Below, one piece after another: positions 40,076 to 52,279 of a stretch of DNA of 64,000 bases. A model generated the notes under the pieces. It searched no databases and was not told the origin of the DNA. It worked only from the letters and a program-made list of their open reading frames with translations. Origin of the DNA: Leptodactylus fallax (lineage: Eukaryota > Chordata > Amphibia > Anura > Leptodactylidae). Position 1 is the first letter of the stretch; every line of letters starts with the position of its first letter. The stretch is taken from the NCBI GenBank assembly GCA_947044405.1, contig CAMRHE010000507.1, positions 310,001 through 374,000 of the forward strand, in the 5' to 3' direction. A program made the position numbers and the translations under genes.

Positions 40076-40733
40076 CTAGTTCTCCAGGAACCCAAACCCC
40101 TCCTTTCTACACCAGCTCTTGAGCCACTTGTTTACCTCCCTAATCTCCCGCTGCCTTTCCTGTGTGGCTCGCGGTACAGGTAGTATTTCTGAAGATACTA
40201 CCTTGGAGGTCCTTGCCTTCAGCTTTTTCCCTAGATCCCTGAAATCATTTTTAAGGACCTTCCATCTACCGCTAGCTTTGTCATTTGTGCCAACGTGCAC
40301 CATGACCGCTGGATCCACACAGCCCCACCCAGTAATCTATCAACCCGATCTGCGATGTGTCGAACTTGAGCGCCAGGAAGGCAACACACCGTACGACAAT
40401 CCTGTTCTTTGTGACAGATTGCCCTGTCTGTTCCGTTAATAATTGAATCCCCCACTACCAGCGCCTGTCTAGGTTTCTCTGCACTCCTATCCCCCTTCTT
40501 ACTGGAACAGACATTCCCCTGGCAGTCAGAGGAAGTGTCTTGCTGCAGTAGTGTTACCCCTGTACTAACATCCCTCATCCTCATCTGCCAATTTAGCAAA
40601 CTTGTTGGGGTGTGCCAGTTCAGGACTAACCTCCCTGGCATTCTTCCCTCTACCCCGCTGCTTTCTAACTGTCACCATGCTAGCTGCCTCATGTTCCTGC
40701 ACCTCCATGCTACCATCCCCCTCTGCACTTATG
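40076..40733 (-). pseudogene. CR1 ORF1, C-terminal esterase-like domain
   Basis: It reads RQALVVGDSIINGTDRAICH, CCLPGAQVRHIADRV and, in another frame, MVHVGTNDKASGR and GFLEN. GDSI with a later GTND is the SGNH-hydrolase/esterase signature known from CR1 ORF1. A frameshift near 40300 splits it. Confidence 0.72.
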
Positions 40734-41793
40734 TGGCATCCCAGAGCTGGCTATGGCTGGGCTGAGGGTGATCTCTGTGCATTGTGTTATTTCCTGTTGC
40801 TTCATAGCCTGTGTGACATAGCAGGGGGTCCTGAGTCTCACACAACACAGCGCCACCTAGTGAGCCTCACACCTGCATTACACCTCCCATAGGATTGAAT
40901 AGTAACCAAATGTCCAATGGGAGGACATCGCCTGGGAAAAGGGGAGGAGTCAGCTGATCACTGGGTCCCCATGGTAACACCCCTGCAGGAAGGTCCTGCG
41001 TGTGAGGAGTTAGAAGTGTGGAGTGTTAGGAGGAGGAGGTGAGGAGAGAAGTGTGATGTCCTGTGAAGAAAGCAGTGAGTTTAGTGCAGGAATCTCAAGT
41101 CCTAGACAGGCCCAGGAAGGTTGGAGAGCTGACATACTCCAGCTATTCAGAAGATCCTGTCCCCTGTCTGCCTAGCCATCGCCCTGAAGGAAGTCAAGCA
41201 TCATTATCTTGTCAGCATGAGACTGTGGAGAGAACATTCTGGAACACGTGCTCCATAGCAAGTATCACAGGATCCAGGGGCCAAGGCCAGACCTGTGGAA
41301 TATCCTGCCACCCTGACTATTGCACCCTGAAACTCTGAGCTATCAGGACCACATAACGTGAGTGGGGAATATCATGTACTAGTATCATGGTGGGCATCCT
41401 CCTATGAGCCAAATAGGAGCCCAGACGCACCTTAGGGCTGTAACACTGAAGTATAAGGGGCTAGGAACACCTTTCATCAAGTCTACCCTGCACCCCAGGA
41501 CTTTGCGGTGTCACCAGGCGTACCCCGTTGTTTTGTATTGAAGAAACTGTTTAAGCATTTGTGCCTCCACACCCATGGAAGTAAAAGTTCAACTTTACAA
41601 CTGTTTCTGTGTCTGACTCTGCACCGACAACATCAGGGCGCCCCAAACACCACCAGTCGGCACAGTATAGGGGAAGCGCCCCGGGGGAACAATCACCACC
41701 AACATTTGTGCAGCCCCCTCATCACCGGTACCAGTGGTGGTAACGTGGGACAGCACCAGCGCTGCGCCCTCGTGCCCAGAGACCGTGACAAGT
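40734..41793. mobile_element. probable solo LTR interrupting CR1 ORF1
   Basis: CR1 ORF1 is recognisable on both sides. The intervening sequence begins tgtggcatcccagagctggc and appears to end agaccgtgaca. It has no coding region. I could not find a clear target duplication, so the ends are tentative. Confidence 0.4.
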
Positions 41794-42073
41794 CTGCGCT
41801 GTCTGCACCCCGCAATCCCAACTGCAGCGTTACCTTCCATCTGGTCACCGCACTTACCCCAGCGAGTTCCTGCTCTGTGAGCAGCAAACTCCTTTCCAAG
41901 TTATCAATGGATCTCAGTCTTGCAATTTGCTCATTTAGATCCATGATCTGGGCTTCCAAATGTGCAACGTGCTTACATCTTGAACAGCAGTATGGCCCCT
42001 CAAGCGGCTGCTCAAGCAGAGAATACATGCTGCAAGATGTACACTGGACAGCACTGGTAAGCATGGAGCACAT
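41794..42073 (-). pseudogene. CR1 ORF1, N-terminal part
   Basis: It starts with ATG at 42073. A Cys-rich segment (CTSCSMYSLLEQP.., YCCSRCKHV) resembles the zinc-binding head of CR1 ORF1, followed by a coiled coil (LEAQIMDLNEQIARLRSIDN). It is cut off by the LTR-like insertion. Confidence 0.65.
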
Positions 42074-42411
42074 CTTACCTGATGGGGATTTTTTTTTTTA
42101 TAAAGTCCCTAAATCTAAAGTCACTTAATCTTAAGTCACGCTTAGATCAAACACACTTGGAATCAAAGCACACTCGCCAGCTCACACACTCGCTTTATAC
42201 TTAGCTTTTAAAGCTGCTCCAAGTTGCAGAAAAAGCTGCCGCTGATTCTTCTGATTGCAAAGGGAATGCACCCAGCATACAGCAGCAATTTATCCCCTCT
42301 TAATTAGGTAACCAGCTACAGCTGCACCTATGGGTCAAGCTGGAGGGGTTGCCTATTCACTTTCTCTTTAAGCTCAGCCACACACTGACCAGCACTAAGA
42401 TCTGTGAACTT

Positions 42412-43248
42412 GGGGGGCGTGGCTAGCCGGCAAAGTGGCTGGACGTGTACTCTGGTGCTCTCCTGAGTACTTCACCTAATCTGATCATCATCTTTGCCAC
42501 CCTAGCCTCTACTGACTTCAAACACCCTTGGGCATTCCCCCAGGCCCTATTAGTACATCTAGGGTGCTTTTGGCTACGATTCAGAGCTTCTGGCCGTCTG
42601 CTCCGGTTTGAGGCCTACCTTCCCTTCCTCACAGAGGCCTGCCATCTTGGATTCAGGTGCCTCCGCGGCACTAGCAAGGCAGGACCGCCTAGTGCCTTCT
42701 GGCTCTCACCTCTCACCGCCACGGATATCGCCGATAGCTCCGGCTGCATTTGCGGGACATCCAGGGTTTGCGGCCTACTGAATTCCCCGTGCTGAGAGCC
42801 GCCGTCTTAGGGCCTGCTCTATCTCCGCGGACCAGCCTGAACGGGATCGCCCGCTACCAGCTGATTCCTCGGCGACTCCACCGTCCACACTGCCAGGCTC
42901 TTCCATCTGCGTGGGTGATTCCTTCTGCTCTCCCTCCGCGCTCTGGCCGACGCCGAGGAGTGTCTGGAGCCTGGGGCCTACCGCCACTCTCACAACGAGA
43001 GGCGGCCATCTTGGGGCCTTCATATTTTCGCCTTAAGACCAAGCCTCTCTCTGCTACACCTGGACCCCAAATTTGCCTTCTATGCTACCAGCGGCCCTGT
43101 GTGACGCGGCTCCTCCACTCGGGTGGTGAGTTAACCCTCGGGTGCCTGCCACTTCTTACTAGGGTCCCTTAGATCTTACTATGTCTTCCTAACCCAGCCT
43201 GATTGTGCTCTTTCCCGGAGTGGGTTGGCATGCCCTGATAGCTGCATC
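42412..43248 (+). promoter_or_regulatory. L1 5' UTR
   Basis: GC-rich sequence from the L1 start to the ORF1 ATG, where an internal promoter would lie. Short open frames here are not conserved proteins that I recognise. Confidence 0.55.
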
Positions 43249-43980
43249 ATGGTCAAAATAGGTCAGAATAAGCCCGTAGACCCACGAGCTACACCGAAAC
43301 ACTCAAAGAAGTCCCAAGCAGAAATTGACAAGTTTCTCGAGAAGCGCACACCACTCAATTCCACATCAGCGGCAAGACGCTCTCTAGTTGCCCCTGACCC
43401 TGCAGAGGCGTCCGACGCAGAAAGCATCATGGATGACGGAAACATATCCGATTCCGCCTCCACCTCCATGGTCACCATTTCATCCAAGGGACTGCAGAAA
43501 CTACTTGAGAAAACTTTGCAACCGGTCATGAAAGAACTAGCGGATATTAAACAAGATGTCCAGGGCATTGGTTCCAGAGTCGAGCACCTAGAGGAAACAC
43601 AGACGTCGCTCCTGGCACATGGCGAAGCCACTACTATGGTATTTACGGCTTGCCAGGCCCATCTGAACTCTCTGCACTCCTATCTGGAGGATCAGGACAA
43701 CAGGGGTAGGCAGAATAATCTACGTATCAGATGTGTGCCAGAGAACTTCCCGCTCTCTGAAACAATGACCATCACAAAGAGACTCCTGGAATCAGTCTTG
43801 GAGGGCGATCTGTCATCGGATGTCCAACTTGAACGAGCCCATAGGGCTTTGCGCCCGAAGCCTAAGGAAGGGGAACCTCCCAGGGATATCGTCTGCAAAC
43901 TGCTGTCCTTCCCAGTCAAAGAGGCGATTTTGCAGAAAACCCGCGTAACCCCGGACTTCACCTATGAAGGACACAGGCAG
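43249..43980 (+). pseudogene. L1 ORF1p, C-terminally truncated
   Basis: RNA-binding, trimer-forming chaperone of the L1 particle. It starts at ATG (43249; the upstream codons of the open frame lack a better start). Residues about 75-135 form a coiled coil (LQKLLEKTLQPVMKEL, VEHLEETQTSLL). The RRM-like core follows: LEDQDNRGRQNNLRIRCVPE and LERAHRALRPKP, both hallmark L1 ORF1 blocks. The frame departs from L1 at about 43976, where gggtcggactggcccaccgg begins. The final part of the C-terminal domain is lost. Confidence 0.88.
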
Positions 43981-45436
43981 GGTCGGACTGGCCCACCGGG
44001 GAATCGGTGAATCCACCGGTGGACCCCGAGCCCCGACTATTAGTCCTCATGTCATAGGGGCCCGATCGGGATCCTGACCATCCCGATCGGGCCCCTGACC
44101 AGTGGCGCAACGATCGCGGTCGCAGGGGGTGTGACCGCGACCGGACCCGGCGGGGTATGGTGCCCGTGGCCAGCTGGAGATGGCCGGGCCCCGGACCATT
44201 ATGATAGCGATCGGGGAAAGCCTGGTTCCCTGACCGCTATACATACATACTGTTATTGGAAAGGGGCCCTGGCATATTGCAGGCCCCTTTCCAATAAATG
44301 GCAGCCCAGGGGAGGTGACTGAAAATAATAAATAGATATTCTCACCTCTCCTGGGCACAGCGTCTTCTCCGGCGCTCCTCCGTCATGTGACTGAGGCCTG
44401 TGATTAGGCCCCAGCGGTCACATGGGGCGCGGCCGCGTAATGACGTCAGTGCGCCCCCACGTGACCGCTGAGGCCCAATCACAGGCCTCAGCAGCGACTT
44501 CGGAAAAGGGCCTGAAGACGCTGAAGACAGCAGGATGGAGCGAGGATGCCAAGGAAAGGTAAGACAAGGTGAGTATGAATGTTTGTTATTTTTAATCACT
44601 TCCCCTGGGCCTCCGATTAGAGTATAATAATAGCACTGAAGCAGAGGGGGGCTATTGGGCGCATATAATACTGGATGGGGGCCACTGTGGAGCTTATAAT
44701 ACTGGGTGGGGGCCACTGTGGAGCTTATAATACTGGGTGGGGGCCACTGTGGAGCTTATAATACTGGGTGGGGGCCACTGTGGAGCTTATAATACTGGGT
44801 GGGGGCCACTGTGGGGAGTATATAATACTGGGTGGGGGCCACTGTGGAGCTTATACTCCATACAGTGGCTCCTTCATTTTTTTTTAATTACGCCGGGGCA
44901 GGTGAAAAAAACAAAACAAAAAAACCCCCCAAACTTTCTCTCCTGTCCCCAGTGTCTCCCAGCGCGGTTCGGTCCTGCAGTTCTGTTGTTTTCTTCCAGC
45001 TGAAGGTCCCTCTGCACGTGACTACCTGTGATGTCACCCCTGAGGCCAATCAGCGGCCTAAGGGAAGGGACCTGGGACGTCACAGCCAGTGAGGACTTCC
45101 GGCAAAAAGAAGACAGTGGAGCTGCAGGACCGGACCGTGCTGGGAGGACACCGGAGCACCGGAGACAGGTGAATATGTTTAGTGTGTTTCTTTTTGGGTT
45201 TTTTTTTTGGGGGGGGGGGGGAGTAGGGGGGAATCACCTCCCCCGGACTAATTATTAAAAAAGAAAAAATATATACTGGACAACCTCTTTAAAGTGTGGC
45301 GCATTAGGGGGGCCCTGGGGGGTATATTAAAGGGGTTGTCCAGGCATAATTTGTTATGGTTTATCCTCAGGATAGGCCATAGATACCTGATCTGTAGGGG
45401 GCTGACCCCAGACCGATCAGCTGTATGGAGCCACTT
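43976..45436. repeat. composite of dispersed repeats inserted in L1
   Basis: It begins cagggtcggactggcccacc. It includes a hAT-like tgatcgcggtcgcagggggt stretch, a palindrome pair around 44340-44600 (ctcacctctcctgggca and aggtgagtatgaatgtttg), tandem units of tactgggtgggggccactgt (44670-44850), a second similar block, and a frog repeat starting aaaggggttgtccaggcata (about 45329). L1 endonuclease resumes at about 45437. At least two elements are involved, and L1 sequence was deleted. Confidence 0.6.
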
Positions 45437-45640
45437 CAGCCCCTCCAGGACACCTCCACTGGCACATCTTCACATAGCTTTGCTGCCCTTAGTAAACTCA
45501 CCAAGCATCTCTCCTCTATGCATCTTGTAGATGTTTGGAGGGCCTTTAATCCCGACGTTAAGGACTATACGTTTTATTCTAACCCACACAAATCGTACCA
45601 GCGTCTGGACTACATATTTCTGCCCTAGAATCAGCTAACT
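45437..45640 (+). pseudogene. L1 ORF2 endonuclease, last third
   Basis: It reads ALSKLTKHLSSMHLVDVWRA, FNPDVKDYTFYSNPHKSYQR and LDYIFLP, the end of the L1 AP-type endonuclease (catalytic RxDY region). Its N-terminal two thirds are missing. BEL insertion follows at 45658. Confidence 0.85.
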
Positions 45641-45657
45641 TTATCCTCCTCTCCCAC

Positions 45658-46312
45658 TGTTCTGTCCTCCTTATGTGTGAGGGATAAGTCGACATGCAGC
45701 TAAACTCCCTCCTAGTAATTCATTGACTCTGGAGCGATGTCCAAACTTTAACTTTTATTACAAGGATAGGGTGAAACTGGGAAACCGAAAGATAATGCAT
45801 TTACTAATGCGTACAAGCATGTAGCCACACATTATAATACAAATCAATGTATACAAAGACATATACATGAAATATGAGACGTATACAGTATGGTAATACA
45901 GAGGTGAGGAACATCCATATACATAAACTGTACATGTGCACCTGAGTGCTGTCCTAACTACGAGCATGGTCTCCACCTATGGTAACTATGGACTGGGAAA
46001 CCAGGAGACATGCAGACATAATAAAGTGCATAAACACAAACTATAGTGCTGGGTAGCAAATGGAACATACCAGCGATGCTACTGTAGGTCCAGATGGGAA
46101 GTATGGAATAAGATGCTGCTAGCTACACAGCAAGTTCCAAGTGAAATGGCCACTGAAGAGCTGACTTGATGATGTCATTAGGTCATAGGTGGGAACTACG
46201 GTAGCTCTAGTGGGACATACAGGGAACAGTATGATCATTTGCCATTTGCACAAACAGCCACCAGATGGAGCTATCAGAAATCAACACATTACATAATGCT
46301 GAAGGCATGACA
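45658..46312 (-). repeat. 3' LTR of BEL/Pao element
   Basis: 655 bp, TG..CA. The adjacent polypurine sequence on the - strand is aggcggggag, next to 46313. Confidence 0.92.
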
Positions 46313-46324
46313 CTCCCCGCCTGG
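46313..46324 (-). promoter_or_regulatory. polypurine tract of BEL/Pao element
   Basis: On - the sequence is ccaggcggggag directly before the LTR, a short purine-rich run suitable as plus-strand primer. Confidence 0.55.
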
Positions 46325-46342
46325 TATCCCAAGGATACCACA

Positions 46343-46918
46343 TTAAGGTATCTCTGAAGAGAACAACAATATCAGTTCAGTAACTGGTCTGAGGAAAAGT
46401 CTAGGTTCACTTTGCTTGCAAACCTTGAGTTCTACTTTCCTGACTTTCCCATCTTCACTTGGAAACAGTTTGGTCACCAGTCCTAGAGGCCACTCGTTTC
46501 TCTTGGACTGAGAGTCTTTTACAAGAACAACGTTGCCAACTTCCATGTTGGGTTTGCTGGCTTGCCATTTGTTCCGTGTCTGCAAAGTAGAGATATATTG
46601 TCGCCTCCACTTATCCCAGAAGGCATCTGCCAGGGTTTGTACTCGCCTCCATTGGCTCTTGTATAAGTCTTTAATAGTAAACTCACCAAGTGGAGCTGAA
46701 GCTGTACCAACCTTTTGGGTAAGATGGGTAGAAGGAGAAAGCAAGAGAGGATCCTCCGGGTCATTTGGAATCGAAGTCAAAGGTCTGGCATTTATGATGG
46801 CCACTACTTCAGCCATGAAAGTTGTGAGTGTCTCATGGGTGAGCCTTGAAGTTCCTAGTTGTAGAAAGATTGAATCAAGGATCCTACGAGCTATGCCGAT
46901 CATACGCTCCCAAGAACC
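46343..46918 (-). pseudogene. BEL/Pao integrase C-terminal part and tail domain, after in-frame TGA
   Basis: In the same frame as the large polyprotein and directly beyond its TGA, it encodes GSWERMIGIARR (containing the third catalytic residue, Glu), then NARPLTSIPNDPEDP, WRRVQTLADAFWDKW and GNVVLVKDSQSKRNEWPLGL, the conserved C-terminal domain of BEL/Pao pol. Ends at a stop at 46343. Readthrough of the TGA would be needed for a complete integrase. Confidence 0.9.
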
Positions 46919-49900
46919 TCACATGTGAGAAGAGTGAGGAGGGTTGAATGTCCATGTACAACCTTGGTCAGCAAGATATCTCTCTACATGGTCACTGTCA
47001 ATGTTTGAAGAGATTCTCAGTTCCTTGCAGGCTCCAACAAAATTGGTACCTCTATCAGAGCGGATATGTTTGACTGGACCTCTGATAGAAATGAAACGTC
47101 TGAGGGCATTTATGAAGCTGGATGTGTCCATAGACACAATAACTTCTATATGCACAGCCCTAATACTCATGCAGGTAAATATGACTGCCCAATGTTTGCT
47201 GTTTGCATGGCCTCCTCTAGTGTGCCGTGCGGTGACAGACCAGGGCCCAAACACATCAAGACCAACATTTGTGAAAGGAGGTTCAGTACTAAGTCGGTCT
47301 TCAGGAAGATTAGCCATCTTCTGTGACTGAAACATACCACGGAGCTTTCGGCAGGTGATACATCTGAATATTAGACAACTCACAAGTCTTTTTGCTCCCA
47401 CTATCCAGAAACCTGCTGTACGTAAAGCCCCTTCAGTGAACAAACGTCCTTGGTGCTTTGTCTGTTCATGATAGTACTGCACAAGTAAAGATGCAATATG
47501 ATTGTTTGGGAGTGTCAACGGACTGGTTTCGTTCCTCTCAAGTTTAGCATTAGAGATATGCCCTCCAACTCTCAACAGTCCTTTAGCATCTATAAATGGA
47601 TCAAGTCTCTTGAGAGAACTGTCTTTAGGAACACTCTTTTGATTTTGAAGGCATTCAAGTTCACGTGAATAAGTCTCTTGTTGGATACTATGGATGATAA
47701 CTTCTCTGGCCTGTGTGAGCTCATCCACTGTGTAGGCTTTGTGACAGTAGTGCCACCCTTTGCAACGCCCTGATGATGGTGGTGTGGCTCTGAACGATCT
47801 AGCAATGTGAATCAAACAAGCTATGGCTCTGTTTAATGACTTCCAAGTAGAAAACTTGTTAAAGCGTTTGGATCCAAGCTGTGTGCTAGAGACTGTCGTG
47901 GCAAGTGTAGAAACTTGAGGTTGAATCTCTATATCAGATTCTGGCTCTAATAGTTCATATGTGCCTTCGCCAAGAGTGTCAGGTATCGGTTTGTACAAGA
48001 ATGTTGGCCCTGTGAGCCATGTAGTTTCTTTTAGGTGAGATGCTGATACAGCTCTTGTAGCATGGTCTGCTGGGTTGAGGTCAGTCGGTACATAGCACCA
48101 CTGGGTAGGCTGTGTTGATTTCCTAATTCTTTGGACTCTATTATTCACATAGACATAAAATCTTCTAGTCTCATTGTAAATGTAGCCCAGCACTACTTTG
48201 CTGTCTGTATGAAACAGTGTATTGTCAAGTCTCACATCTATTTCTGACGTAATCAGTTCTGCCAGCTCTACTGCTAGAACTGCCGCACAGAGTTCAAGTC
48301 TTGGTATGGTAGGTTCTGGACGAGGTGTCAGCTTTGCCTTACCCATCACAAAGCCGACAGAGACTTTGCCTTTAATGTCTTTTGTTCTAAGGTAAGCAAC
48401 TGCACCGACAGCTTTTACTGAGGCGTCACAGAATACGCACAGCTCCCTAGACTGAACATGTTCAGAAGGGATGTGGGCATAAGGTCTAGGTATATGTAGG
48501 TTAGACAACACCTTTAGAGAGTCTCTCCATGTCACCCATAATGCTGCTTTCTCTGGGGAAAGTGGGGAGTCCCAATCACATGCGTCTGTAGTTAACTCTC
48601 TGAGCAGAGTCTTACCTTGGATGGTCACAGGTGCTGCGAAGCCAAGTGGATCATATAGGCTGTTTATGGTGGATAAGACACCACGTCGTGTGAAAGGTCT
48701 TTGCTCTTGGTTTACCTGAAAGGTAAAGGTGTCAGTTTTGAGGTCCCAATTGAGCCCTAGGCTGCGTTGCATGGGTATGAAGTCTGTTGCCAAGTCTAGA
48801 TCTTTCAAATCATTGGCATGATCTTGAGTGGGGAAAGCCTCCATAACAACTTTGCTGTTTGAAGCTATCTTATGCAGTCTTAGGTTTGAACAGGATAACA
48901 AACCTTGGGTCCTTCTGAGTAGGCTGATTGTGGCTTCTGGTGAAGGAAGTGACTTTAAGCCATCGTCTACATAAAAGTCTCTTTCAACAAACTGCCTGAC
49001 ATCTTGCCCATAGTCTTTTTCACCTTCCTGGACAGATTGTCTTAGTCCATAGATAGCGACTGCAGGAGATGGGCTGTTGCCAAAAACATGTACCTTCATG
49101 CGGTATTCTATGATGTCTTTGGTGGGGTCGTTGTCTCTGAACCAAAGGAATCTCAATAAGTTCCTGTGCTCTTCTTTGACTAGGAAACAATGAAACATTT
49201 GTTGTATGTCGGCAACAATGGCAATGGACTCCTTGCGGAATCTGATGAGGACACCAAGTAGTGTGTTGTTGAGATCTGGTCCAGTCAAGAGAACATCATT
49301 AAGGGATACTCCCTCATATTGTGAGCTGGAGTCAAATACTACCCGGATCTGTCCTGGCTTTTTAGGGTGGTAGACACCGAAGATTGGTAGATACCAGCAC
49401 TCTTCCTTTTCTTTTAGGGGTGGAGCCACCTCCGCATGGCCATTCTCAAATATCTTGCTCATGAATGAGAAGAAATGTTCCTTCATATCTGGTTTTCTTT
49501 GAAAGTTGCATCTGAGTGAAGAAAGACGCGTCAGTGCCTGATCCCTGTTGTTGGGAAGATGGCGTCTCTGCATTCTGAAAGGCAGCGGTGTAACCCAGCT
49601 ATTTGTTTCGTCCTTGAAGAAACCTTGTTCCATTATCTTTAAGAAAACCTCATCTTCAATAGAGGGTGCTATTTTGTTGTCTTCTTTAGTCCTCTGGAAG
49701 ATCGTACACCCCAAGTGATCTCTCTCTTCATCACAGGAATAGTTCATGGTTTCTGTAAGGTCAGGGTGTACAACACTAGTGGGCTTCTCCTTTATGAGGA
49801 ACCTGTTAGGACAAGGCTGGAAAAGAGATGGATGCCCATTCTCCAATAAGCTTGTGTAAAGCGCATTTACAGTGGTTGGTTTGTGAACAGTTCCTAGGCA

Positions 49901-52153
49901 GACATTGCCTATAATGACCCATCCTAGGTCAAGCTTCTGAGCATATGGGGAATTGTGAGGGCCATTTATCTGCTTTCTCCCCTTGTGGACTCTTATGATG
50001 TCTCTTCCGAGCAGAAGTACTATCTGGGCCTCTGAGTCTAGTTCAGGGATTAGAGGCACTATGGTTTTCAGATGTCCATGATGTAATGCTGCCTCCGGTG
50101 TAGGGATCTCCTCCCTGTTGTTGGGAATCTGATTACATTCGATCAAGGTAGGTAGAGGCAGGGATGTTTTGCCATCTATAGATTCAATTTGATAGCCTGT
50201 GGCTCTTCTTCCTGTTTCTTTGCTCACACCTGAGCATGTCTTAAGTGAATAGGAGGAGCTGTGTCCTTTAATCTTGAACATATCAAAGAAGGATGAGTTT
50301 GCAAGGGATCTGTTGCTTTGATCATCAAGGATTGCATATAGCCTTACCGCCTTATCCTTGTGGCCAATGGGGTACACTGTAACGAGACAAATCTTAGAGC
50401 AGGATTTACCGCTAAGTCCTCTTCCACAGACTTGAGTGCACTGGGGTGTCACTTCAGGAGGTACTGTCGCTTTCTCCTCCCCGCCGTGCTCTGTATCTTG
50501 CTCTGAGGGTGTGAGAATCCATGGAGCTGGCCCTGGGTGTAAAGCTGTACTATGTTCTTTGCTGTCACATTCTGTGCATTTGATTTTTGCTGTACAGTCC
50601 TTTGCAAGATGAGAAGTTGATGCACAACATCTGTAGCAAATGTGATTTTCCTTGAGGAAGGTTTTGCGATCCTTAAGAGGTTTCTCTCTAAACCCTCTAC
50701 ATTTTAGCAATGCGTGAGGTTTCTTGTGTAGAGGACACTCTCTACATGGGTCTTTTGCTGAGGTCTTCTCAGTCTCTGCAGTACTGCAAGTTCCACGTGA
50801 GGAGTTTGCAGGGGACACGCTGGTTTTGTGCACAGCAACTGGTGTAGCTTTCAGGTTACGAAACAATGTAGGCTTACCTGTTTTGGGATGAGCAGTGTCA
50901 GAAGTTGAGAAGTCAAAACTAGGATCATTTCTAGTCTTTGCTTGTTGGCGCACAAAGTCCACAAAAATGGAGAATGGAGGAAATGAAACATTGTGTAGTT
51001 GTTTGTACCTGGAACCTTGATTGATCCATCTCTCTTGCAGACTATAAGGTAGCTTTTGTACAATGGGGTTGACGCCACGTGCTGTGTCTAAGAATGCAAG
51101 ACCTTGCAAATCTCCTTCAGCTTTGGCAACTTGGAGTTCCATCAGCAGGTCACTTAATTCTCTCAGCTTTTGGAAACCTTTGTTGGAGATTTTAGGAAAG
51201 TCATCAATTCTTTTAAAGAGTGCATTCTCTATGACTTCTGGTGAGCCGTAACACTCGTCAAGTCTCTCCCATATCATGTTTAACCCTTTGCTTGGGTAGT
51301 TGATGTTTCTAATGCGCTTTGCGTGCTCTGCTGACTCATTTCCCAGCCATTTGACTAGAAAATCAACTTCTTCACTTGCAGATATGTCTAGATCTTTGAT
51401 AGTATTCCTGAATGTAGCTCGCCAGGCTCTGTAGCCTTCAGGACGGTCGTCAAACTTTGAGAGTCCTTTGGTTATTAGATCATGTCGTGCAAAGAACTTG
51501 AAGAAGTCAGATATCCCTTGGTCTTTATGTGCTGCTTCTGGAGAGAAGCGACTGTGTAGAGGACTTGGTGGGCTATTGCGCTTTTTAAATGTGTTGTTGC
51601 TGTAATAGCCACCATCTTCTTGTTCCCTCTTAAAGGGAAAGACTGCACTGCGGGCATTTGTTGGGTTGGGTATAGACTGCGTTGGAAGCTGATGGTAAAC
51701 TGACGATGCTTGCTGTGTGACAGGATTCTGCTGGAGCACATTAGCAGGGGTTGACTCTGTCTCTGGACCAATATGCAGGCTGTCATCTGACTTGGCATGT
51801 CGTAGTATATAGTCTGAAGTACGCTGCGTGTTATCACGATGACTGGGTTCAGGCCCAATTATGCTGCTAGATCTCCCACTTGTAGGATTCACTGCTTCCT
51901 CTAGGGCCTCTGCTTCTGCCATAGCAGCTGCAGCTTCCTTTTCTGCTGCTAGTTTCTCTAGTGATGCTTCTAAGCATGCTCTCTCTATTTTCATCTGCAT
52001 TTCCTGCTCAGCAAAGGTGGCGCGTATTTTGGCAGCTTCGGCCTTTGCGCGGGCAATGGCGACCGTGGAGCTGCTCACTGACCTCTTTGAGCTCCTGGAG
52101 TTTGCTGAGATGTAAGACCTTGTTTCAAAGGGTCTGCTGTCGCTCACTGACAT
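46919..52153 (-). pseudogene. BEL/Pao Gag-Pol polyprotein, 1744 codons before a TGA
   Basis: The upstream frame opens at GTG, so I take the ATG at 52153. Domains, numbered from it: coiled coil (about 32-88), capsid-like region (about 215-410), zinc knuckle CYRCCASTSHLAKDC (506-520), protease LDDQSN (about 610-615), reverse transcriptase with VADIQQMF (Asp 982) and YVDD (1061-1064), RNase H with CDAS (Asp 1243), RLE (Glu 1287) and TDSK (Asp 1317), integrase zinc region (H1562, H1567, C1598, C1601), catalytic D1633 (LDVFGPW) and D1700 (SDRGTNF). The frame stops at 46919-46921 (TGA) after HSSHM, where the family has a Gly before the GxWER block. That single change is the only break I see. No envelope. 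Confidence 0.93.
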
Positions 52154-52279
52154 GATGACACTGCGGACAGGCTTGTACACTTAAACTGTCTTGGGTGTCT
52201 GATAGCGGTGATGCTGCACTATAGCACCATGCAGGGTTCAGAATCCTACTGTCCGGCCTGTAAGAAGCCGCTGTTTCAC

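Larger units (their letters stand above)
35853..42100 (-). mobile_element. long CR1-type LINE, decayed and interrupted
   Basis: The 3' end on the - strand is a short direct repeat, ctatgtaactatgtaa (35853-35868), typical of CR1. Reading upstream come the ORF2 tail (36237-36450), RT (about 37466-38670), a linker, endonuclease (about 39036-39983) and ORF1 (about 40080-42073). Two LTR-like insertions interrupt it (36451-37464 and about 40734-41793). The copy is nearly full-length but carries many stops. Confidence 0.85.

Noticed and set aside
42445..43172. Open frames of 116 and 140 codons in the L1 5' UTR
   Set aside because: GC-rich leader sequence with no protein similarity I recognise and overlapping frames on both strands.
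43225..43248. Earlier start for L1 ORF1
   Set aside because: The first eight codons of the open frame begin with TTG, not ATG; the ATG at 43249 is the first real start.
52154..52180. Earlier start for BEL Gag
   Set aside because: The first codon of the open frame is GTG; the first ATG is at 52153.
52264..52279. tRNA primer site for the BEL element
   Set aside because: The sequence after the 5' LTR does not begin with TGG and I could not match it to a tRNA end, so none is annotated.
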